A DNA stretch of 64,000 nt from Camellia lanceoleosa (taxonomy: Eukaryota > Streptophyta > Magnoliopsida > Ericales > Theaceae): contig CM045770.1 in assembly GCA_025200525.1 (NCBI GenBank), positions 132,708,200-132,772,199 on the forward strand, written 5' to 3'. The notes below the pieces were generated by a model, which was given only the letters and a program-made list of their open reading frames with translations, was not told the origin of the DNA and searched no databases. This document shows, piece after piece, positions 54,861-64,000 of the stretch; position 1 is the first letter of the stretch, and the number at the start of each line of letters is the position of its first letter. The position numbers were made by a program, and so were the translations under genes.

Positions 54861-55865
54861 GCACAAATTTTGAAATTTCCAAAACTGTGTTTGAAGTTCA
54901 AACATGGTACTCAAAACTTCAAATCTTGTGTTTTTGGTATAAAAACATGGAGAGTCACTACATAGCATGAAAACACTTCCAATTTGAACCCATTTATTCA
55001 AAATCATGGAAATTTCCCGACCAATGACTCCAACCTCAATTTATAAAATAAGTTTAACTCAATTTGAGTGCATATTTCCCCAAAACATGTTCAAAATATG
55101 ATCAAGCAACATGAGAAGCATGAAAACATGAAGGATTCTCCAAAATGAGATATAATTATGCCATGCATGTATGAATTTCATGGAGCTTAACTCAAAATAT
55201 GCATGTATGTAAGCAATTCAACTCCATTCTTCCATTTTTATGATATTCATAGCTTCCTTTCTTCAGTAACATGCCAATGAGTTCAAAAATGAGAGGAATT
55301 CAACTACTATATGCCATAACTACATGAATTAGCGATGAATGCCATACCTAGTGTTGAGTTCAAGTGTGTTATGGCTCCAATCTTTGAATCTTCCACTAAT
55401 TCTCTACAATTCTCCTCTTTCCTTCTCTAAATGTTGAACTCTCCTCTCCTCTCTCTCAATTCTCAGCTGAGTGTGTATATAAAATGAGCTCCTAAGCTTA
55501 ATTTGGGTCTTATATAGGATGTGATTAAGTTGGCCTAATCAAATATAGTTAGGATTAATTAATAAGGCTTAACTCTAACTAATTCAATCAGTTTATTCCA
55601 ATTATTTTGATCCAAATCAACTATCAATTAAAGTTGCCATAAAATTCTAAATATTCTAATTTGCCTATTGGGCTAGTCAGTTTCAGTTTCTGAAGCCGTT
55701 TAGGCTCCCAATTTCTGACTATTAGTTATCAATTTAAACAGATATTCCATATATCAACAGATAATTATAGAATTAAACATGTAATCACACGATCAAGCAC
55801 ATAATCATGCAATTAAACTTATTTAAATTGTATAATGTACTAGTTTGGAGGTCATGGCCATCACA

Positions 55866-57275
55866 AGAACACTTAAACCACCAAGCCTATGAGGACCATT
55901 ACACTACAAGCATACTATACAAAGTATAAATGAAGTAAACACCTCAAAACAGTCTTAAATTAGGCTAAAACAGTGCTCAAATTGATGTAAAAAAAAGCTA
56001 AAAGAGTATGCTAAAATAATGAAGAATGTAAGCTAGTAAACAAGCACAAGGAAGGGTGGCTAACCCCTCAATTTTTGGGACCTCAAAACAAAAATTTTAG
56101 CCACTCAAAAACTCTAAAATTTAGTGGTAAAAAGGTCAAAAAAAATTGAGAAAAAAATGGGAAACACAAGGGCAAAAGCTTAGAGAACAAGGTTCAATGA
56201 TGGGTGATTAACCCCTCCACCTTCGGTAGCTTTAAACCACAAGTTTCAGCGCATAAAAATAGTTCAAAAATAGCAAGAAAACATAAGGGAGAAGTAGTGT
56301 AGAGATGCTCAAAATTAATCCTCTTGAAGTAAGGTAACTCTTTTGTTCACAAACCACAAAGCTTACACTCTCAAGGGCTGAAATTTAGACTTAATAATCT
56401 CAGCAATGAGAGCTCTAATATTGGTTTAGGAAGTGTTTGGGTAAGGTGAATGTGTTTCAAGATAGAGATAGGGAGAGAATTTCAAGTTTTTGGACTTTTG
56501 GAATTTTTTCTAACCTAAAACCAAAAGGGTTGGCCTGGTATATATAGAAAAACAGCCTCTCAGGTCAGAAATATCAATGTAAAAACAACTGGAGCTTGTG
56601 GGGTGTAATTGGCCAAAAATATCTGGGTTTTTACACAAGTGGCCAACAGGCCACTAATAGTGGGCGGCAAGCCACTAGTGGCCGGCCAGACAAAAATCTG
56701 CTTCCATACCCAACTTCAAACGGGAATAGCTTCTTCATCCAGACTCCATTTTAGGTCATTTTTCAGTTTGAGTTGAAGCCCTGAAAGTCTAATTTCCAAT
56801 GGAGGTGGCCTCACATCTAAATTTTAAGTGTGAAAAGAGATATGCCCATTTTAGTGAAGGCTACTCATTTCAGTCCTAACGGATCGATGCCCAACTTCTT
56901 CCCCAACTAGTTTTCTTCCCTCTCATCCTATTTTCTTCAACTCCAAACCTTTAGAAAAGATATTTTTTAAGATTTTTCAAAGAGTTCACCTCTATTCCAT
57001 TTATCTCCACTTTGTCCTTGCTCGGTTTACCGAAAAGTGAAATATTTTGAACGAAATGCGAGCCTCAAAGCATCGCAAAAACATTTGGAAAAATATTTTG
57101 AAAAAAGAGGGTTTTAAGGTCTAAAATAATTTTGGTCAAAAATGGGGTTTAAGGTTGGGATTTTGAAGCTCTTATTGCTTAAGAAATCGAACGTTTGTAC
57201 AGCATAACTTTCATCATCGAGTGATCAACCTGAGGCACCCAAGTCTTAAGGGCGGTCAAAAATGGGGTGTCTACA
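55866..57275 (-). mobile_element. 5' part of a Tat/Ogre-type LTR, cut by the Ty3/gypsy insertion
   Basis: Starts at 57275 (TGTAGACACCCC, TTTTTGACCGCCC) and reads down to 55866, where the 5' LTR of the other element begins. The GGCC cluster is at 56640-56700 and TATA TATATATA at 56539-56546. 56035-56120 matches 45860-45950 of the LTR at 42720-47314 in order and spacing. The remaining part of this LTR is not seen on the other side of the insertion. Confidence 0.78.
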
Positions 57276-58325
57276 CTACTCAATTTTGGTTTCACTCAAT
57301 ACTCAATGAGTTTCCACTTGCTACTTCACTATACTCCACTTATTACTCAATGAGCTTCCACTTACTACTTCACTAGACTCCACTTACTAATTGAGTTTTT
57401 ACTTACTATTTCATTACACTTCACTTAATACTTAATTTTGGTTGTGACAATGCTATCATAACAATTATGTGTTCATGAAAAACCATTATGTTGTTATGAA
57501 TATGGTGAGTAAAATCATAATGAATAGTTACTATTGTGTTGTTGAATGGTAATCATTATCTCAATAAATTATACGTATTGTCGATATCCTTCTTTTGAGC
57601 AAACCAATCTCCTCGATATAACCATATTACTCTTGTCCTTATACAACTACTCTCTTTGAATGCTAAAACCTTTCACCTTTGCATACATATTATATAAACT
57701 TTCTCAATTTTCTACCGAATCAAATGTCATTTCAAACACATCTTTTTCAATTAATTGATCTATACAGTTTGGAGATCATCTAACTACCGATATTCTCTTC
57801 ATTACCAATGTTGTACTCACCAAAGGTCAATATCATCATCATCATCCCAATATTGTCTTCCATCTTTGGTAAGTATAATAAAATTAATTAGATCAAACCA
57901 AATGGTAAATGATATTACAATTAGTTAATGAGACTTCACTTATCATCAGACTTTACTTACTACTCAATTAAATTGTACTTATTACTTAATGAGCTTCCGC
58001 TTACTACTTCATTAGATTTTACTTACTACTCAATTAAATTCCACTTACTACTCAATTAAGTAGTAAGTGCAGTCTGGCGAACTAGTAAATGGGAGCTCAT
58101 TGAGTAATAAATGAAATCAAAATTGAGTAGTAAGTGAACTATAATGAAGTAATAAGTGGAAGCTCATTGAGTAGTTAGTAGGGTCTAGTGAAATAGTAAG
58201 TGAATGCTCATTAAGTAATAAATAGAATCTACTGAAGTAGTAAGTGGAAGTTCATGAAGTAGTAAGTGAAATCAAAATTGAGTAGCAAGTGAAGCGTAAT
58301 GAAATTGTAATTGGAAGATCATTGA
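57276..58325. repeat. 22-bp repeat in inverted blocks (left part of foldback-like structure)
   Basis: Unit about AGTAGTAAGTGGAAGCTCATTG. At 57290-57440 and 57955-58052 it is in reverse orientation, at 58059-58325 in forward orientation. The switch is a short hairpin with 11-bp arms (CACTTACTACT / AGTAGTAAGTG, 58042-58069). 57441-57950 is unique AT-rich DNA with no feature I can name. Confidence 0.85.
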
Positions 58326-60717
58326 TGTAACAACCCCGACCTGTGATTAGCTTATAATCCTTGATTAAGACTGCTTAAGAAGTAATTAGGAGGAAATTCC
58401 ATATTAATTGCATGAGTTTTATGTTGATTGTGCTTATATTTGTCTACTGTAAGAATATCTGTCTAAATTTCCAATTCAATATGCGAATTGAAGGCCTTAT
58501 CGGCATCTAAACATGAAATCGACTACGTATATGTGTTATTTAGAATTTTATGGTGAGTTTAATTAGAATTCGATTTGGAATCAAATAATTAGAATAAATT
58601 AAATTAAATTGAGTTAGATTAATTATAACTAAGTGCACTTAACTAGCATAAGCTAATTGGACCTATATAAGGCCAACATTACTTCTAGAACTCATTCTTC
58701 ATCATCAATTTGAGCCCAAAAAAACATGAGAGAGAAGAGAAAGTGAGGAGAAGTTTGAACTCAAGAGAGGAAAGAAAGCCGTTGGAAGAAACTTTGGAAA
58801 TTTGGTCTCCTCGCTCATGGAATTAGGCATCTAGAACACAATTGAACACCTAAGGTAAGAATTTAAGTGTTTAATTTTGTAATTGAGTTAGTTAAAGCAT
58901 GAATTCAAGTGAGTTAGGTGGTTTAATACAAGAATGAAGCTAAGATTGAAGGATTTAAGCTTAATACATGCTTGCATGCATAATTCATTAATTATGAGTT
59001 TCATTTTCACTCAATTTTTACATGCAAGTGCATATACTTGCTATCTCTTGGGAGCTCACCATGTTTTTGCCTCAAAACACTTCATTTATGCATGTTTTGG
59101 AAGCTTTGAATTTAAATCATTGCACGCATGTTATATACATATACATTTCAAGTTTGGTTTTGCACAATTGACTTGCTTTTGGGCTTTGATTTTGCGAAAT
59201 GGCTTTCAATTCATGATGTTATATTAGTTGAGACATGTTTTCTCAAGTTTTAGGCCCAAATAATGTGTTTCGAAGCTTTGAGCTTGAGTTTTGGAAATTA
59301 GAGAGCAATCTGGAAATTCCAGAATTTGCACTCTTCGCTTGAGCGGTGGAAGTTATGCTCGAGCAAAGAATGCAAGCTTCCAATACTTTTGTAGAGTTTA
59401 GGGGTTGGCTCGAGCGGCAAAACTTGCAATCAAGCGACCACCCTTTGTTTTGAACCTTAGCTCAAGCGACCAAAGTTGAGCTCGAACGTAAAATGAGAGC
59501 TCCCAGAAGTTTTGCAGACCAAGGGGTCTGCTCGAAGGACCAAAGTTGTACTCGAGCGAACTACCCTATTTTCATAATTTTGCTAAGTGTTTTAAAGTGC
59601 ATTTTTGTATCCTCGTTGCATCTTAGGCATTCCTAAACCTTAATTAAGATATAATAATGAGGATAAGGATTAGAAACACATCAAGATAGAAAATAAATGA
59701 GTTAAATGTTTTCCAAACGTGTTTTAATGTGTATCCACTATGTGTTTGTGTAGATCATACGCCATAGACTATCTGATCCATCTGTTCTGCCTGTTCTGCT
59801 ACTGGAGCTATCTGTGAGTAATAACTCTGTAAAGCTATGCTTGACTTTAATTATTTTCTGATGGTATGAAATGATCTATTTTCTGAAATGCTATTTTCTG
59901 AATGGGTGAATGATTGTCCAGATTTCTGAAATATATTCGTGGCATCCTTAGCATCATGTGATATCTATTACCTATGATGTATACGTCTCATGTAATCATA
60001 AGTCAACTGTACGTCCCATATGATCATGGGTCAACTGTTATGGATCCTAATAAACGTCTCTATGCACATGAGTCAACTGTTTACATCCCATATAAATTGG
60101 TCAATTGTTCTATTAGCGCTAATAGATGTACCACATATGAATATCTATGAACTCTAAATATGAATATGAATATGAATCTATTTTTGACTCTGAACCCTGA
60201 TTTCTGAATCTGTTATGGACATCGTTCATTAAAATCTTTACTCCATTATTATTCACTAGGCTCTAGCTCACTGTATTATTCATATATGTAGGTGATCAGG
60301 CGTATGACCAGGCTCAGTGATGATTTCCTGGAGATCTATTTTGTCAGCCAATCACAACGCCTTTCGAGGAGGTTCCCAAGTTAAAGTGTGGTCATGTTTC
60401 TGTAAACAACTTTTAAGTTTTTGTTTTCTTCTATTTGTTTGAAAAGTTTTTGTATACTCTATATTTAGGGCTAAGTACCTTTGACTGTATCTGTGTTGGT
60501 GACATAAGACTAATGTAAATATGACGTTACACATATGTATATAAGTTTTAAATTTTTTGTCCTATGTATGTCTACACAGCTCTATGGACATCGTAATTGA
60601 TATTTGCTTCCGTTAGCCCCTCTAATTTTGTTTAATCTGTTTAGAGGCCTTCGGTAATCGCAAGATTACTGGCCGATTACGATGCTAAACCCATAGGAGC
60701 TAGTTTGGGTCGTGACA
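58326..60717 (+). mobile_element. 2.4-kb solo LTR related to the Tekay/Del-like element
   Basis: Starts TGTAACAACCCCGACC and ends TTTGGGTCGTGACA, flanked by ATTGA (58321-58325) and ACTGA (60718-60722), a 5-bp target duplication with one mismatch. TATA box CTATATAA at 58663-58670, CTCGAGC cluster at 59330-59560, and the conserved GGCTCTAGCTCACTGTATTATT near 60270. It has no primer site, polypurine tract or coding frame, hence a solo LTR. It sits inside the 22-bp repeat. Confidence 0.85.
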
Positions 60718-61030
60718 ACTGAATAGTAAGTAGAGTCTACTGAAGTAGCAAGTGAAAGCTCATTGAGTAGTAAGTGAAATCAAAATTGAGCAGTAAGTGA
60801 AGTGTAATGAAATTGTGAGTGGAAACTCATTGAGTAGTAAGTGGAGTCTAATGTAAGTGAAATCAAAATTGAGTAGTAAGTGAACTGTAATGAAATAGTA
60901 AGTAGAATCTTATTGAGTAGTAAGTAAAGTCTAGTGGAATAGTAAGTGGAAGTTCATTGAGTAGTAAGTGGAGTATAGCGAACACTTGCTACTTCATTAC
61001 ACTTCACTTACTACTTAATCATGCTCTACT
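60718..61030. repeat. 22-bp repeat, right part, with a second orientation switch
   Basis: Forward units from 60720 to about 60975 (agtaagtggagtctaatg type), then reverse units (cttgctacttcattacacttc) to 61030. Continues the array interrupted by the solo LTR. Confidence 0.85.
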
Positions 61031-63009
61031 TATAACGATTCTAGTTTAAACCCGACCTTTCTATTGTTTTGGATTTAGGATATCTTATTTTGTATCACTA
61101 TTCATGTCCTTATTCATCTTGTACTTCATTGAGTTTGGCTATTGGAGTATCATTGTCGTGTTTGGAATAGGTTGGTAGCTTGTTTTTCAAAAGAAATTTT
61201 GCCCAGGATTTTGCTTGTTCGCTCAAGTGATGCTTCTTGCGCTTGAGCAGTCTTTTATAGTCTACAAATTACTGAGAGCTTGATATCCATGCTCAAGTGA
61301 CGCTTCTTGTGCTCGAATGAACTTTTGCAGGTATGAACTATTGGGAGAGGTGCATTGTGCACTCGAGCGACCATTATTGCACTCGAGTAGTGTCTTCATT
61401 TAGTTTGGTTGCTCGAGCGACCATTCCTGTGCTTGAGCGGTCTGCTGGTATATCAGGTTGTCAAGATCACTTTTTTATCACTTTTTCGCTCATCTCCCTT
61501 TCTAAATCTCAGTTCTTCTCTCTCTCTAGTTGTTCAATATTTTGGCCCAAATACACCTCTATCTAATGATTTCCTCACCCAAAAGCCTTTGTTAAAAAGG
61601 TAGAGCAAGTTGAGGACTTCGCTTTCATCGGCTAAATTTCGTTTTTGGCTTCGTCAAGTTTCAACACTTATTCTTCTTGGTCCTTGTTTTTGAGGTAGGG
61701 ATTACTTTGACCCTTTTTATGCTTTTTAACTTTATTATTTGCCTTTCCAAATAAGATAGTGATTTTTGGATAAAACCTAAGGTTTGGTTTTGAAATTAAA
61801 AGAGAGGTTTTCAAAATAGATTCTTGTATATGATTGTGGCTTTGTAAAAATGGTTGGGTTATGCTAAATGATGGATTTTTTTTTCCATGAAGATTGATTT
61901 TTAAAGAAAGGGGATTTTACTCTAAATTGTGAGAATTTGATTTTTGAAAAGAAGAAATAGAATTGATGTTGGTTTTATGGAATTGAAACAATGATGATGG
62001 TGATAATGATAATGAAGTTAGATATGAATTATCACTCATAATTGAAAATGTTGAAAAGAATATTTGTGTTGAAATTATTTATTTGTTTAGAGATATCTGT
62101 TTTGGGCTATTAGTGGAGGATAGCTATGATTGTTACAGAAATTGCATGAGAATTAGGTGAATTGAAATTATTTTCTCATCTATTTGCATTGAACATTATA
62201 ACAAATTTAACACGTCGAAATCATTGTTGTTTTGAGAAAAATAGGTGAATACCTTGGTGAATCTGGGTAAAAGTGTAGTTGTGGTATTATGCTAGCATGT
62301 GTGTCCTTGGTGAAAGTCGAGAAACCCACGCGGTTAGGTGTTGAGCCTTCCTGTCAATACTGATAAAAAAGACAAATTGGTAATGCTTGTAGCCTACTTG
62401 CAGACACGTCCTAGAGATTTCTAGTGTTGTATCCACCGCCCTGTTTTCTGTTGTAATGAATTATGATATAACCTGGCATTACATGGTTTTTGGAAAGTGA
62501 TGTAAAAAAGTTTTGGCATGAGCATTGCATATGCATTCACCTTATAACTCTATTAAGATTCATACACTATGTTAGAATATCTTTACTGGGCTTTGGCTCA
62601 CCCTATGTAAAAAACCATTTCAGGTGCTAATGATATACATCTGCCAAGACAATAACTTCGGAGGACTTGGAACTGAGAACTTCTATTTTTGGTATTGTTA
62701 TATTTATTTTGTACAAGCCTAGGGCTTTATTTATATTGAGTTTAAACTCACTTTTGTTATAACCAAGTACCATCTTGGAAAGTTGTAGCCAATAGGGCAT
62801 TACTATATCTGTTTAACTCTTATTTCTTATCTTTGCCATGACACATGCTATAGATTTAGGGTTAGAACTTATGAATGCATTACTACATGTGTTATGTTTT
62901 TGTAAAGAGAGGAAATCTTATGAAGGCAAGGGCATCATATCCAAGGATCTGTTATTATTTTAATATACGTCGTGAGATGATCTTATTGTAATTATTTTGG
63001 GGCGTGACA
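61031..63009 (+). mobile_element. Third LTR of the Tekay/Del-like family, diverged
   Basis: Starts near TATAACGATTCTAG (degraded TGTAACGACC) and ends GGGGCGTGACA at 63009. A CTCGAGC/GCTTGAGC cluster at 61205-61445 and GGGCTTTGGCTCACCCTATG near 62588 match the solo LTR in order. It is shorter than its relatives, with much of the region before the cluster missing. No clear target duplication, so the left border is approximate. Confidence 0.62.
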
Positions 63010-64000
63010 ATTTAATTAAACATAACTTGTTAATCAATAAGATACCATGTCAATAGACTTAAGTTACCAATCAATAAAATTATACTTATTATTTTGTTAA
63101 ACTTGACTTAAAATTTTAAAACTCCACTTTTTCTTTAACTTAGTGAAATGATTTTCCAACAAAAAATTAAAATTTATAAATTAAAAATATCACATAATGT
63201 TAAAATAAAAGAGAAATAGAGACATAGATAAATTATTAATCTGAAATTATCTTAAATTTGTAAAATCTAAATCACCCTCTTTCACTTATTCTTTGTGAAA
63301 AAATATGGGAAAAAAAAAAAAACACACAATTTTGCTCATTATGTATGCGAATGAATTGATAGTTCTTCTATATTTTTCTAATTAACTATATTCTTATATA
63401 GAAATTAATGTTTTCGAGTGTAGTAGGTAAAAGAAAGAAATTATTGTACATTTATTCATTTATAACCATTAAAATATATTAACAAATGAGAGTTCTTTCT
63501 AAGCTATTTTATTTTCAATTTATGCTTTACAATATTTTAGATATTAAAAAATATTACGAAGAAAAAAAAAATTCATTATGGATATTAAATTGATAAAACA
63601 AAATTATGAATTTATAAAAGTTTTAAAAGATTTTTTGAGTTGTAGGTATAAAAAAATAATAATAAAAAAATAAATAAAAAGTAACTATTTTAAATTAATG
63701 TTTTTTAAAAATAAATTTAGATAGCTTATAATTCAAAAACATTTTGTTTATACTTTTTTTCTTTTTTATTTATTTTTAATATTATATCAAAAATTAATTT
63801 TCATAATAATGACTATTTTTAAAAAAATAGTAAATTTGAACAAATTTTAATAAATTAATATTTACATATCATAATTTACTTTTTACAAATCATAACAAGA
63901 CAAAATATGGAGGAAAAATAATTAAATATCACTAGTTTTATGTATTTAAAATTAATTTAAAATGCAAAAAAGGGAACAATTTTTTTTAAAAATGAAGGTG
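63010..64000. other. Very AT-rich DNA without recognisable feature
   Basis: Long A and T runs (for example 63308-63321, 63563-63570, 63650-63680). No reading frame, terminal repeat or tandem repeat that I can support. Confidence 0.7.

Larger units (their letters stand above)
53333..55865 (-). mobile_element. 2.5-kb 5' LTR of the Ty3/gypsy element
   Basis: On the - strand it starts TGTGATGGCCATGACC at 55865 and ends GGGTCATGACA at 53333, with TG...CA ends and a primer site just inside. TATA box TTTTATATACACAC is near 55476-55485. The transcribed part contains a CTCGAGC cluster (54620-54860) and a 33-bp tandem repeat (54018-54215). The last part (GGGCTCTAGCTCACTATTTATT near 53745) matches the + solo LTR at 60230-60290. 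The matching 3' LTR is absent. Confidence 0.87.

Noticed and set aside
63010..64000. Matrix attachment or replication origin function for the AT-rich end
   Set aside because: Only base composition supports it; no specific motif arrangement is visible.

Overview
The window is repeat-dense nuclear DNA of a flowering plant, probably a eudicot. The evidence is a petuvirus/florendovirus-like endogenous pararetrovirus (EPRV, family Caulimoviridae), Ty3/gypsy elements with very long LTRs, and intron-exon remnants with plant-type splice sites, all in AT-rich DNA. I see no intact host gene and no rRNA or tRNA gene. Every coding stretch is a broken transposon, a broken virus or a gene fragment.

1-16,855 is a tandem array of ~2.7-2.95 kb monomers (A-F; A is cut by the window edge). 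Each monomer joins three unrelated parts: an EPRV movement-protein (MP) fragment (+), a 55-bp minisatellite (+), and the last four exons of an unrecognised gene (-). Shared deletions and shared splice-site mutations show a three-monomer higher-order period of ~8.5-8.6 kb (A,D,G / B,E / C,F). A seventh unit, G, keeps the MP part but has neither minisatellite nor gene part; it runs on into the rest of the viral polyprotein.

16,856-33,510 is an EPRV cluster. Copy G (+) carries MP, coat protein (CP), zinc finger and protease, then meets an inverted reverse-transcriptase (RT) block at 20,519/20,520. On the - strand the order from the right is copy X (CP end, protease, RT, RNase H), ORF2, an intergenic promoter and the ORF1 start, then copy Y (MP, CP, protease, RT). 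This is more than one genome length and resembles a tandem insertion. A ~3.9-kb solo LTR with a perfect 5-bp target duplication (CTTGT) splits the RT of copy Y. Each copy has lost different catalytic residues.

33,511-37,420 holds a large array of the same 55-bp minisatellite followed by a ~45-bp repeat. 37,421-48,100 is a nest of long LTRs of one family (start TGTAGACA; internal side ends in a polypurine tract AAAGAGGGGCAAC), in both orientations, with internal 3' untranslated sequence that has amplified into a 35-bp repeat. The long LTRs and hypervariable tandem 3' region fit the Tat/Ogre type.

48,100-55,865 is a second Ty3/gypsy element on the - strand (gag, protease, RT-RNase H, integrase, tRNA-Met primer site, 2.5-kb 5' LTR), Tekay/Del-like. 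It lacks its 3' end and is inserted in another Tat-type LTR (55,866-57,275). 57,276-63,009 contains a 22-bp repeat in inverted blocks (foldback-like), interrupted by a solo LTR (58,326-60,717) related to the 5' LTR above, then a third LTR of that family. 63,010-64,000 is very AT-rich with no recognisable feature.
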